From contig NZ_AJYQ02000030.1 of assembly GCF_000287055.2 (NCBI RefSeq), positions 16,430 through 80,429 on the forward strand: a stretch of DNA of 64,000 nucleotides, read 5' to 3'. The DNA is from Vibrio genomosp. F10 str. ZF-129. GTDB lineage: Bacteria > Pseudomonadota > Gammaproteobacteria > Enterobacterales > Vibrionaceae. Made by a program: the position numbers and the translations under genes. Position 1 is the first letter of the stretch; the number at the start of each line of letters is the position of its first letter. Positions 17,371 through 26,067 of this stretch are shown in pieces. Under the pieces are notes generated by a model. It worked only from the letters and a program-made list of their open reading frames with translations, had not been told where the DNA came from and ran no database searches.

Positions 17371-17973
17371 ATGAAAGAGAATGATTCCCCAAAAGAAAGC
17401 CACTTTTTCGCGCATCTCGCTCGTATGAAACTGATTCAACGCTGGCCGTTAATGCGTTCGATTTCAACCGAAAACATTTCCGAGCATAGCCTTCAAGTTG
17501 GGTTTGTCGCCCATGCTCTCGCCGTGATTAAAAATAAAAAGTTCAATGGTCAACTCAACCCGGAACGCATCGCCATTTTGGGAATGTACCATGACACCAG
17601 CGAAGTACTCACTGGCGACCTCCCCACCCCTGTTAAGTATTACAACGAAGAAATAGCCAAGGAATATAAAAAAATCGAAGCGGCAGCAGAAAAAAAATTG
17701 TTATCGATGCTACCAGAGGAGTTTCAACAAGACTTCGCTCCCTACCTTGTCACCCAAGAAGCACACCCTGAAGACGCGGCGATCGTCAAACAAGCAGATA
17801 CAATCTGTGCTTATCTTAAATGTTTAGAAGAACTCAGTGCCGGCAACCATGAATACGCACTAGCAAAAAAGCGCCTTGATATCACACTAAAAGAACGACG
17901 AACCGAAGAGATGATCTATTTTTTGAATACCTTCGCTCCAAGTTTTGAATTATCACTGGACGAAATAACGTAA
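17371..17973 (+). CDS. yfbR: 5'-Deoxynucleotidase YfbR
   Basis: A 200-residue HD-domain nucleotidase like E. coli YfbR, which removes phosphate from 5'-deoxyribonucleoside monophosphates. Metal-binding residues are seen in [14 protein letters not shown] (first His), [20 protein letters not shown] (His-Asp) and [17 protein letters not shown] (last Asp). An in-frame ATG at 17359 would add four residues but has its AAGG directly adjacent; the ATG at 17371 better fits the family although its ribosome site is rather distant. It stands alone between alaA and the GGDEF-EAL gene. Confidence 0.92.
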   Translation: MKENDSPKESHFFAHLARMKLIQRWPLMRSISTENISEHSLQVGFVAHALAVIKNKKFNGQLNPERIAILGMYHDTSEVLTGDLPTPVKYYNEEIAKEYKKIEAAAEKKLLSMLPEEFQQDFAPYLVTQEAHPEDAAIVKQADTICAYLKCLEELSAGNHEYALAKKRLDITLKERRTEEMIYFLNTFAPSFELSLDEIT

Positions 17974-18051
17974 TTGTCCACCGTTTGGGTAAGACTTAGC
18001 TACACTTTGATTAATCACTAAAAACTTTGATTACAAATTTATAGGTATTAT

Positions 18052-20547
18052 GTGTCAATAACGAGCGACCAAAAATTACTACGGTTAATTAAGTACTTAC
18101 CAATGGTCATCATTGGGCTTTCTCTTCTGGTACTCATTACTATCGTGTTATCAGCCAATCGAACGGCCTTAAAAGAAGATCTTGCCACCCTTCATACTGG
18201 GTTTTATCAAACACAGCGTGACACAATCCAATACCGAGTGGCGAATGTCATAGAACAAATTGAATTTGAAAAATCAAACACAGAGAACATCCTAAAAAAC
18301 GATATCAAAAACCGGGTTGATGAAGTAGTAGCTGCGGCAAATAATATTTATGCTCAAAACCAACACCTCGACAAATCCATCGTCAGTAAAATGATCACCG
18401 ATGCTCTAAGGCCGATACGCTTTAATAACGATCGCGGATACTTTTTCATCTATCAGCTCGATGGCACCAATGTTATGCACCCCATTTTGCCTCATGTTGA
18501 AGGAAAATCGCTTTGGGATTTGCAAGATGCCCGCGGCGCCTATGTCATCAGAGACTCGGCAGAGCTAGCACAAACACAAACCCAAGCATTTCACCGCTGG
18601 TGGTGGGTTAAGCCCGACGCCATTGATCAGGAATTTGATAAAATCGGCTACCTCTCACTATTTAAGCCCTTTGACTGGTTCATCGGTGCTGGTGAGTATG
18701 TTGTGGATGTTGAAGAGGATATTCAACATCGTCTAATACAGCGGTTTTCAGATTATAGTTATGGTGAAGGTGGTTACATCTTTATTATGAACAGTAAAGG
18801 CGAATTGATCTCGCATCCCAACCAATCCCTGATAGGGGTAGATAGATTGGATGCCCAAGATGGTAACGGAACGTATTACGTACAGGAACTGATTAATCAA
18901 GCGCGTAATGGCGGCGGCTTTGTCGAATACCAATCCAGTTATACCCCTGTTGGCACCATGACCCCCGATAAACTCAGCTATGTGAGTTACCTGCCCGATT
19001 GGGACTGGGTAATCGGCACGGGTGTGTATACCGAAAAAATAGACAGTTTTCTTGCAGAAAGAGAAGCGTTGATCCAGCAAAAAAATTCGGAAGAAGTATT
19101 GAAGATCACTTTTCTAGGCGTCGTGGTTTCTCTAGTATTGGCGGCTCTGTCTTTATTTATTGGTAATACGGTTGGCCGTCGATTTTTACGCTTACAACAT
19201 AAGATTAACCAAGATTTCCACGAGTTAGAAGAAACCAAAAATCAGCTTCAATATCTCGCGCTTCACGATAGCTTAACTAAACTGCCCAATAGGGTCTTCC
19301 TCATCGATTTTATTAATCAGCAAATTAAGCAGTGTCAAGGGAATGGAAAATACACCGCCATCATGTTTGTTGACCTCGATGATTTTAAGAAAGTCAATGA
19401 TGCCTTTGGGCATTCAACTGGCGACCAACTTTTGGCGCAAATAGGGGCGAAATTTGAAACCTTGCTTAACCAGAATGAAATCGTGGCTCGGTTTGGTGGC
19501 GATGAATTCGTCTTCTGTTTTTCTAACCTTTCTAATGTCTTAGAAGCGGAAAATCGAGGTCTCGAGATTTGTCAGATCTTCCAGGAAGAGTTCCTTATCG
19601 CCGGTAAAGTTATTTCATCGAGTTGCAGTGTGGGTGTCTCCATCTACCCGCAAGATGCTCGTGACGCAGAAGATCTTATTGCCAAAGCCGATACGGCACT
19701 TTACACATCAAAAGCCCGTAAGAAAGGGAACGTATTATTTTATGATGAGTCTATTAACCGCCAAGTCCAGTATGAATTAAGCCTTGAGAATGAGCTTCGC
19801 TGCGCTCTAAAACTTGGGGAACTCTACATGGTGTACCAACCACAAATCGACTTAAACACAGGGAAGTTACAGAGTGTTGAAGCACTGATTCGCTGGAATA
19901 ATCCGCTGCTTGGTCATGTGTCCCCTGTTGAGCTTATCCGAAAAGCCGAAGAGATCGGGCTTATCCACGAAGTGGGTCTGTTTGTTATCGAACGCTCGTG
20001 CCAAGAGATCATCAATCACTATCCAAATGGTGATGACAGCCTTGCTCTGTCAATCAATGTGTCACCTAGCCAACTGATCGCCAAAAACTTCATTCACGAT
20101 TTAACATCAACGGTGGATAAGCTAGGTATTGATCGACACCGAATCACGGTAGAAATCACTGAAAATGTGTTAATTAATGATTTGGAGATAGTGACGCCGA
20201 TACTCAAACAACTTCGCGAGAGTCAATTCTCTATTTCTTTGGATGATTTTGGTACTGGGTTCTCATCACTCAGCTACCTGTCTAATTTGCCAATAACGGA
20301 GATAAAGATCGACCGAAGTTTCATCGATAAGCTATTGGTCAGCAAGCAAAGTGACGCCTTGATTAAAGCCATTATCGCAATTGGTGATTCACACTCGTTA
20401 AAAGTAGTCGCAGAAGGTATTGAGTCTTTAGAGCAATACCAAAAACTCAATGAATACCAATGTAATTTAGGTCAAGGATACTATTTTTCTAAACCTATCC
20501 TTATGAATGAGCTTGTAAACTACCGGAATGACCGTACATTAGCTTAG
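18052..20547 (+). CDS. Membrane Cache-GGDEF-EAL cyclic-di-GMP enzyme
   Basis: An 831-residue inner-membrane sensor. A first membrane helix (about residues 12-33) precedes a periplasmic double-Cache region (about 40-345, with two RGYFFIYQLDG/GGYIFIMNSKG-like repeats, each followed by a WFIGAGEYV or WVIGTGVYT end). A second helix (about 349-370), a short coiled linker, a GGDEF domain with intact RFGGDEF (about 479-485) and an EAL domain follow. The EAL domain keeps VEALIRW, DDFGTGFSS, IKIDRSF and AEGIES. Both catalytic domains look active, so it could make or break cyclic-di-GMP in response to a small periplasmic ligand. The start is GTG. Partner genes are unrelated. Confidence 0.9.
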   Translation: MSITSDQKLLRLIKYLPMVIIGLSLLVLITIVLSANRTALKEDLATLHTGFYQTQRDTIQYRVANVIEQIEFEKSNTENILKNDIKNRVDEVVAAANNIYAQNQHLDKSIVSKMITDALRPIRFNNDRGYFFIYQLDGTNVMHPILPHVEGKSLWDLQDARGAYVIRDSAELAQTQTQAFHRWWWVKPDAIDQEFDKIGYLSLFKPFDWFIGAGEYVVDVEEDIQHRLIQRFSDYSYGEGGYIFIMNSKGELISHPNQSLIGVDRLDAQDGNGTYYVQELINQARNGGGFVEYQSSYTPVGTMTPDKLSYVSYLPDWDWVIGTGVYTEKIDSFLAEREALIQQKNSEEVLKITFLGVVVSLVLAALSLFIGNTVGRRFLRLQHKINQDFHELEETKNQLQYLALHDSLTKLPNRVFLIDFINQQIKQCQGNGKYTAIMFVDLDDFKKVNDAFGHSTGDQLLAQIGAKFETLLNQNEIVARFGGDEFVFCFSNLSNVLEAENRGLEICQIFQEEFLIAGKVISSSCSVGVSIYPQDARDAEDLIAKADTALYTSKARKKGNVLFYDESINRQVQYELSLENELRCALKLGELYMVYQPQIDLNTGKLQSVEALIRWNNPLLGHVSPVELIRKAEEIGLIHEVGLFVIERSCQEIINHYPNGDDSLALSINVSPSQLIAKNFIHDLTSTVDKLGIDRHRITVEITENVLINDLEIVTPILKQLRESQFSISLDDFGTGFSSLSYLSNLPITEIKIDRSFIDKLLVSKQSDALIKAIIAIGDSHSLKVVAEGIESLEQYQKLNEYQCNLGQGYYFSKPILMNELVNYRNDRTLA

Positions 20548-20586
20548 AGGTGAACGCTATTGTTATTATCGCAATCGGGAGCCATG

Positions 20587-20616
20587 TATTTCGGTGATAA
20601 GTATTTCGGTGATAAG
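20587..20616. repeat. Perfect 15-bp tandem duplication upstream of dgt
   Basis: Two adjacent copies of TATTTCGGTGATAAG (20587-20601, 20602-20616). It lies in the 5' extension of the dgt frame, where it would encode YFGDK twice, so it is frame-neutral. Confidence 0.85.
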
Positions 20617-20640
20617 CATCCAGGAAAAAGGACAGTAGGC

Positions 20641-21960
20641 ATGGATACAGAGATCAGCCCTCTTTGGCAAGATAGACACGATGATGAACATAAAATTAGG
20701 CGCGATGATCACCGAAGCCCATACCAACGTGATCGAGCGCGAATTTTACATTCTGCGGCGTTTAGGCGACTACAGGCTAAAACTCAGGTACATGGTAATA
20801 GTGTGGATGACTTTCACCGCACCCGCTTGACTCATTCCTTAGAAGCGGCACAACTCGGCACTGGCATTGTCGCTCAGTTGAAAAAGAAACAGCCCAAATT
20901 TAAAGACTTACTTCCCTCAGACAGCCTTATCGATTCTCTCTGTTTAGCGCATGATATTGGGCACCCTCCCTATGGACACGGAGGCGAAATCGCTCTCAAT
21001 TATATGATGCGTGATCATGGTGGATTTGAGGGTAATGCGCAGACCTTCCGCATTGTCACTCAGCTCGAACCTTATACCGAACATTTTGGTATGAACTTGT
21101 CTCGCAGAGCCTTATTGGGGCTGATTAAGTACCCGGCCTTTTTGAGCCAAACTCAAGCCAAAGCAAAGCCTAAAGCCACCTTTGATCAGCGCCGCTTAAA
21201 AGCAACCGACTGGCTTCCTGCTAAAGGTATTTATGACTGCGATAAGCATTTCTTTAATTGGGTTATCAAACCCCTTTCAAAAAAAGATCAGGCGTTACTG
21301 TGCGAACTTCGCAGCGCCCCTTTATCGAGCCACCAACACAGCAAAACTCGTTTCAAATCTTTAGATTGCTCCATCATGGAATTGGCTGATGATATAGCCT
21401 ATGGTGTTCATGATCTTGAAGATGCCATTGCACTTGGCATGATTAATCGAAACCAATGGGTAGAAGCCGCAGCCAGTCGATTATCAGAATGCGGAGAGCC
21501 TTGGTTTGAAGCGCATATTGCCTCAATTACTGAGATGCTATTCTCAGGAAAACACCACCAACGTAAAGACGCTATCGGCGGCATGGTGAACGCACTACTC
21601 ACCAGTGTCACCATTCAATCCGTCGATGCTGATTTTGAGACCCAGTTACTGGCCTATAATGCGTATTTAGATGTAAATATGAGTAAAGCGCTGAATATCT
21701 TAAAGCACTTTGTCAGCCAGTACGTGATTCAAATTCCGCAAGTACAGATTGTAGAATACAAGGGCCAGCAAATTATTATGGATTTGTTTGAAGCGCTCAG
21801 TACCAACGCGGAACGCCTACTTCCTGACGTTGAAAAAAGTAAGTGGCAACTCTCGAAAGGAGACCCTAGCCAAAAGCTGCGAGTGATCGCTGACTATATT
21901 TCCGCAATGACCGATGGCCACGCGCAGCGGCTTCATCAACAATTGTTTTCCAACACATAG
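20641..21960 (+). CDS. dgt: Deoxyguanosinetriphosphate triphosphohydrolase (dGTPase)
   Basis: A 439-residue HD-domain enzyme that splits dGTP to deoxyguanosine and triphosphate, of the type often labelled anti-phage dGTPase in Vibrio and E. coli. Metal ligands sit in RTRLTHSLEAAQ, LAHDIGHPPYGHGGE and ELADDIAYGVHDLED. I chose the Met at 20641, giving the usual MDTEISPLWQDR-like start after AAAGGACAG. The frame extends upstream to a TTG at 20560, which has AGAGGTG seven bases before it just after the previous stop codon, so a longer form with a YFGDK repeat is possible. The anti-phage role is family knowledge; no other defence gene is nearby. Confidence 0.88.
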   Translation: MDTEISPLWQDRHDDEHKIRRDDHRSPYQRDRARILHSAAFRRLQAKTQVHGNSVDDFHRTRLTHSLEAAQLGTGIVAQLKKKQPKFKDLLPSDSLIDSLCLAHDIGHPPYGHGGEIALNYMMRDHGGFEGNAQTFRIVTQLEPYTEHFGMNLSRRALLGLIKYPAFLSQTQAKAKPKATFDQRRLKATDWLPAKGIYDCDKHFFNWVIKPLSKKDQALLCELRSAPLSSHQHSKTRFKSLDCSIMELADDIAYGVHDLEDAIALGMINRNQWVEAAASRLSECGEPWFEAHIASITEMLFSGKHHQRKDAIGGMVNALLTSVTIQSVDADFETQLLAYNAYLDVNMSKALNILKHFVSQYVIQIPQVQIVEYKGQQIIMDLFEALSTNAERLLPDVEKSKWQLSKGDPSQKLRVIADYISAMTDGHAQRLHQQLFSNT

Positions 21961-21981
21961 AGTGAAAAGCTACAGACTAAG

Positions 21982-22635
21982 CTAGTCGTTAAGGCTACGG
22001 AGATAATTTCGCTCGAAAACCCCTTCTGGCATCTGATCTATTTGAAATTGAATCATGTTGTCAAAAGTGGCCAGTAGCGGTGAGAAATCTTGCTCTGGCT
22101 GCAAGATACTGAGTAAGTGATACCCAGCCTCCACTGTAGACAGGCTATTGTCACTCGGCGCTTTTCTGATACGGTAATTCCCTTTCAGCCCTTTAGGTAA
22201 ATGCAGCATCGGAAGAGCGTGTAAGTTAGCGGACAATTGCCACATTTTATACGCTTTCTTCCATGTGCCATCCAGCAAAATGACTCGAAGTTTTGTTGGA
22301 TTACCATCACTCCTTTCTTCCTCTCGGTCTTGTCCGGCATCATCGGTGAGTAATGTTGACACACAGCGTGATTGATCACAGGGGTACATAATGTAATGGG
22401 CGTAATCGGCATCATTCAATAACGCATTGAGTTGACGATCTTGGCTAAAGTCTTCACCAATAAAACTGTGACTGTTCCCCAAGGATAGCGTCAAAATTTT
22501 CGCCGTTCCCATCGGTCTTTGTACTTCGCTAGAATGTTGTAGGATGATCAATTCCACATTCGATGGTAGTCTTTTGATCCAACGACAAATACAAGCTTTG
22601 TGTGATTTTCCACATTCTAAACAATATCGGTACAT
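21982..22635 (-). CDS. DTW-domain tRNA-uridine aminocarboxypropyltransferase
   Basis: A 217-residue DTW-family enzyme. Members such as E. coli TapT (YfiP) transfer the aminocarboxypropyl group of SAM to a tRNA uridine (acp3U). The N-terminus carries a Cys-rich zinc-like motif (CLECGKSHKACIC); the signature is LLDGTWKKAYKM with the later SDNSLSTVEAG segment. It is convergent to dgt, and its start codon is only three bases from the divergent start of the rhombosortase gene, so its promoter must lie inside that gene. Confidence 0.87.
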   Translation of the reverse strand: MYRYCLECGKSHKACICRWIKRLPSNVELIILQHSSEVQRPMGTAKILTLSLGNSHSFIGEDFSQDRQLNALLNDADYAHYIMYPCDQSRCVSTLLTDDAGQDREEERSDGNPTKLRVILLDGTWKKAYKMWQLSANLHALPMLHLPKGLKGNYRIRKAPSDNSLSTVEAGYHLLSILQPEQDFSPLLATFDNMIQFQIDQMPEGVFERNYLRSLND

Positions 22636-22638
22636 ATC

Positions 22639-23190
22639 TTGCGCGTTTACCTTCTTTTATCTGTCATCAGCATTATCTGCTTAGGCTTACAATTTGAGCC
22701 ATTAAGCTCTTACGTCGAGTGGAATGCTGCTGCCATTCATTCTGGACAATGGTGGCGGATCCTAACAGGAAATTTCACTCACACCAACTTTGCTCATTGG
22801 GCCATGAATCTTATTGGATTATGGTTTATTGGCTTCATTTTTAAACCTAACCTTCTAACCCTACTCCTCCCTCTATTGCTAACCAGTATGGCCGTTGGCA
22901 TTGGCAACCTATTTACCGACATGCAGATCTATGTAGGACTATCCGGATCGTTACACGGGCTGTTTGGCTACTACGCTCTGCGCGAAAGCTTACACGGGCG
23001 TAAGAGCAGTGGGTTATTAGTGTTCGGATTAATGGCGAAGATAGTATGGGAGTTCAGTTTTGGGGCGTCTACAGTGACCAGTGATTTGATTGATGCTCGT
23101 GTTGCCATTGAATCGCACTTATTTGGTGCTGTCTCTGGGCTTTCACTCGCTTATTTCTCTCATTGGTACGGTAGAAAAAAAAACGCCTAA
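22639..23190 (+). CDS. rrtA: Rhombosortase (rhomboid protease for GlyGly-CTERM proteins)
   Basis: A 183-residue intramembrane serine protease of the rhombosortase family, which in Vibrio cleaves GlyGly-CTERM-tagged secreted proteins before type II secretion. About six membrane helices are visible; the catalytic serine is in GLSGSLHGLFGYYA and the histidine in ESHLFGAVSGL, with HTNFAHWAMNL earlier. The first usable start is TTG at 22639; an in-frame TAA lies at 22618 and no ATG or GTG start lies near. No substrate gene with a GlyGly-CTERM tail was seen in this window. Confidence 0.88.
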   Translation: MRVYLLLSVISIICLGLQFEPLSSYVEWNAAAIHSGQWWRILTGNFTHTNFAHWAMNLIGLWFIGFIFKPNLLTLLLPLLLTSMAVGIGNLFTDMQIYVGLSGSLHGLFGYYALRESLHGRKSSGLLVFGLMAKIVWEFSFGASTVTSDLIDARVAIESHLFGAVSGLSLAYFSHWYGRKKNA

Positions 23191-23226
23191 CCGTCATTCA
23201 CTGTTAAGTGTTCTGGCTAGGCGTTT
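23181..23226 (-). terminator. Terminator of sohB, overlapping the rrtA 3' end
   Basis: AAACGCCTA (23181-23189) pairs with TAGGCGTTT (23218-23226). On the minus strand the stem is followed by a run of nine T, which is the poly-A lysine tract of rrtA on the other strand. Confidence 0.75.
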
Positions 23227-23279
23227 AAGCTTGAATGGCTGTTTTTTATTACATGGTTTAAATAAGCCATCGGCTTTAG

Positions 23280-24347
23280 TTAAACAATCGGCTTTTGCCC
23301 GCGGCTGATCAGTTTCATTAATACATTGTCTGCGGCTTCACCTGCAACGCCAGCTAATTTGTCGGTTAACTTCTTTTTCTGCACATAGTGAATAGACAGA
23401 ACGGTTTTATCTTTACACGCTTCCACGACAACATCATCAGACGTTCTGATCTCATCAACCAAGCCCAGCTCTTTCGCCTGTGTACCAAACCAGTGTTCGC
23501 CAGTGGCCACTTTCTCAAGATCGAGTTCTGGGCGACGTTCACGAATGAAGTCTTTAAATAAGCCATGTGTTTCTTCCAGCTCTTGCTTGAATTTATCACG
23601 GGCTTTATCGCTGTTTTCACCAAACATGGTCAATGTACGTTTGTATTCGCCTGCTGTTAACTGTTCAAATTCAATATCATGCTTTTTAAGCAGTTTATTG
23701 AAATTGGGTAGCTGAGCGATCACACCGATCGATCCAACAATGGCAAACGGTGCTGAGATAATTTTATCCGCGATACACGCCATCATATAACCGCCGCTCG
23801 CTGCGACTTTATCAACCGAAATACTCAGTGGTAAGCCAGCGGCTTTAATACGATCCAGTTGAGACGATGCCAAGCCATAGCCATGTACCATGCCACCACC
23901 AGACTCTAAACGTAATAAAACTTCATCGCCTTCTCGCGCCACCGCCAAAATAGCCGTCACTTCTTCGCGTAATGACGCCACTTCTTTTGCATCAATGCTG
24001 CCATTAAAATCCAACACAAATAAATGCGACTCTCGTTTTGCATCCAACTCACCATTTTTGACGGCTTGTTTTATCTCTTTCTCACGAGATTTTGTTTTTT
24101 CTTTGTCACTTTTCTTCTCGGCTTTATCACGGGCTTTAAGAAAAGCGTCATCATGTAAGTGATGCTCAAGTTGTTCAACACGTGCTTTGTGCTGTTCGGT
24201 CAAATTAGTAATCTCTAGCTCACCTTTATCACCGCTGCCTTTACCACCAACGGCTTTAGCTATCACTAAAATCGCAATAATCGCGACGACGACAGTCGCA
24301 ATCTTGGCCAAAAATAGGCCATAGTCCAACAAAAATTCCAATGTCAT
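23280..24347 (-). CDS. sohB: Inner-membrane peptidase SohB
   Basis: A 355-residue S49-family protease related to the signal peptide peptidase SppA. An N-terminal membrane helix (about 8-28) is followed by a highly charged Lys/Glu linker (about 60-100) and the protease domain. The catalytic serine lies in DKVAASGGYMMACIADK and the lysine in AGEYKRTLTMFGE. The Met at 24347 gives the E. coli-like start (M-LEFLLDYGLFLAK); a TTG three codons upstream is an alternative. A terminator follows. It is divergent from yciK. Confidence 0.92.
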   Translation of the reverse strand: MTLEFLLDYGLFLAKIATVVVAIIAILVIAKAVGGKGSGDKGELEITNLTEQHKARVEQLEHHLHDDAFLKARDKAEKKSDKEKTKSREKEIKQAVKNGELDAKRESHLFVLDFNGSIDAKEVASLREEVTAILAVAREGDEVLLRLESGGGMVHGYGLASSQLDRIKAAGLPLSISVDKVAASGGYMMACIADKIISAPFAIVGSIGVIAQLPNFNKLLKKHDIEFEQLTAGEYKRTLTMFGENSDKARDKFKQELEETHGLFKDFIRERRPELDLEKVATGEHWFGTQAKELGLVDEIRTSDDVVVEACKDKTVLSIHYVQKKKLTDKLAGVAGEAADNVLMKLISRGQKPIV

Positions 24348-24450
24348 TATCCTCAAATGTACGAATTAGTGTATTGTTCGTTCTACTCGGTTATTGTAAC
24401 CGTCTTATCGCATAGAAAAAAATAAAATCACGACAATAAGGAAGCTTACG

Positions 24451-25191
24451 GTGGATTATTCAGTTTCTGCAAACGCCCTCAAAGACAAAGTTATCCTCGT
24501 TACAGGTGCTGGCGCAGGCATCGGCAAACAAGCAGCCATGAGTTTTGCCGAACATGGCGCGACGGTAATTCTGCTTGGCCGTACCGTTAAAAAACTTGAG
24601 CACACTTACGATGAAATCGTTGAAGCGGGTTATTCTCAGCCAGCCATTGTGCCTTTAGACATGAAAGGGGCAACAAAACAGAACTACATTGATATGGCCG
24701 ACACGATTCGAACGCAATTTGGTCGTCTTGATGGTGTTTTGCATAACGCCAGTATTTTGGGGGTTATCAGCCCTTTCGCTCAAATTGGCGAAGATTCCTT
24801 TGATGATGTGATGCAAGTGAACGTCAAAGCTCAATTTTTGATGACTCAAGCGCTGTTGCCATTGCTGCTGGAATCTGAAGATGCACGTGTCACCTTTACC
24901 ACCTCAACCGTTGGGCATTCTGGCCGCGCTTACTGGGGAACGTATGCGATGTCGAAGTTTGCTACCGAAGGCATGATGCAAGTCCTTGCAGATGAGTTAA
25001 CCGATTCTCCCGTTCGTGTTAATGCGATCAACCCTGGCGGCACTCGTACAGGAATGCGTGCTAAAGCTTTCCCTGCAGAAGATGTTGAGTTACTCAAAAC
25101 ACCAAAAGATATTATCCCTCTGTACCTTTACTTAATGGCGCCAGAAGGAAAAGACATTCACGGTCAATGTATTGATGCCCAGCCCAAATAA
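24451..25191 (+). CDS. yciK: YciK-family short-chain oxidoreductase
   Basis: A 246-residue short-chain dehydrogenase resembling E. coli YciK, whose substrate is unknown. The NAD(P)-binding motif TGAGAGIGKQAA is at about residue 19, HNASILG follows, the catalytic Tyr-Lys is in YWGTYAMSKFATEGM, and NPGGTRTGMRAKAFPAED is close to YciK. The start is GTG with AAGGAAG upstream. E. coli yciK also sits near sohB, so this neighbourhood is conserved. An excellent terminator follows. Confidence 0.9.
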   Translation: MDYSVSANALKDKVILVTGAGAGIGKQAAMSFAEHGATVILLGRTVKKLEHTYDEIVEAGYSQPAIVPLDMKGATKQNYIDMADTIRTQFGRLDGVLHNASILGVISPFAQIGEDSFDDVMQVNVKAQFLMTQALLPLLLESEDARVTFTTSTVGHSGRAYWGTYAMSKFATEGMMQVLADELTDSPVRVNAINPGGTRTGMRAKAFPAEDVELLKTPKDIIPLYLYLMAPEGKDIHGQCIDAQPK

Positions 25192-25217
25192 CATAACACC
25201 TGTGTTGCTCTAAAAAA

Positions 25218-25253
25218 TAAAAATGCCTTGTTACGCTTAACAAGGCATTTTTA
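25218..25253. terminator. Strong bidirectional terminator after yciK
   Basis: A perfect 16-bp stem (TAAAAATGCCTTGTTA with its complement at 25238-25253) closes a CGCT loop and is flanked by A- and T-rich tracts. Confidence 0.95.
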
Positions 25254-25360
25254 TTTTCTGCTTATTTTTTCTGCTTAATGCATAGACGCTTACCCATTTT
25301 ACAAGGGTCAAGTGCACTCTCATTCCAATCTTTTTATTGCTGCTTTTAATACATGATATA

Positions 25361-25380
25361 TACTGTATGTATATACAGGT
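25361..25380. promoter_or_regulatory. LexA (SOS) box upstream of imuA
   Basis: TACTGTATGTATATACAGGT contains the full CTGT-N8-ACAG core (25363-25378) and ends only six bases before the imuA start. It very closely matches the gammaproteobacterial SOS consensus, placing the imuA-imuB-dnaE2 operon under LexA control. Confidence 0.93.
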
Positions 25381-25386
25381 GATTTT

Positions 25387-26064
25387 ATGCGTGAATTGAT
25401 AGAAAAACTCAAAAATAATCAGCTGATATGGCAAGGTACCCATACCCCCGTATCAGGTGAATACCTCTCTACGGGCTTCAATGTTCTCGATCAGAAGCTA
25501 GAAGGCGGCTACCCAAAACATGGCGTGGTTGAAATTCAATCGCTCAGTGGGATTGGAGAAGTACGCTTGATCCTACCTCACATAAAAAAAACAGAATCGA
25601 AACGATTATCTGTCTTTATTCAGCCTCCTGGTTATTTGTGTGCAGAGCAACTTGAAGCCGAAGGCATTGATAACAAAAACGTACTCATTATTTCACCCCA
25701 CAATCACCAACAGGCGTTATGGGCGGCAGAACAATGCTTAAGAAGTGGCGCGTGTAGCCGAGTCTTTTTATGGAACACGGATCTTGAAGTTCATCAGGCA
25801 AGGCGGCTTCAAGTAGCCAGTGAAGAAGGCGACTGCTTGCAGTTTATTTTTCGCCCTCCACAAAAAGGGCGATTTTCGCTTCCCGTCAATTTAAGTATGA
25901 CCCTGTTCCCTCATCGAAATGGGCTCGAAGTGACCATCACCAAGCGAAAGGGAGGCTGGCCTCAAGGACGTTTTATCCTATCGATGGATCACTTATGGCC
26001 AAGTTTAACCCTGGATCAGGCTTCCCCAGTCATTGTTCCTTTCCCGTTACGAAAACAAGGTTGA
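25387..26064 (+). CDS. imuA: SOS mutasome protein ImuA
   Basis: A 225-residue RecA/SulA-like protein of the ImuA family, the first component of the ImuA-ImuB-DnaE2 translesion polymerase cassette. It has the STGFNVLDQKLEGGYPKHGVVEI start of the RecA-like fold, described here by its ends only, but the Walker A loop is degenerate (SLSGIGEVRL lacks GKT). Conserved REPP-like segment LQFIFRPPQKGRFSLPVNL follows. It lies immediately after a LexA box and three bases before imuB. Family knowledge: damage-induced mutagenesis. Confidence 0.88.
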   Translation: MRELIEKLKNNQLIWQGTHTPVSGEYLSTGFNVLDQKLEGGYPKHGVVEIQSLSGIGEVRLILPHIKKTESKRLSVFIQPPGYLCAEQLEAEGIDNKNVLIISPHNHQQALWAAEQCLRSGACSRVFLWNTDLEVHQARRLQVASEEGDCLQFIFRPPQKGRFSLPVNLSMTLFPHRNGLEVTITKRKGGWPQGRFILSMDHLWPSLTLDQASPVIVPFPLRKQG

Positions 26065-26067
26065 ATC

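Noticed and set aside
20641..21960. dgt as part of an anti-phage defence island
   Set aside because: Its neighbours are housekeeping genes and no other defence gene or mobile context is present, so only the enzyme itself is called.
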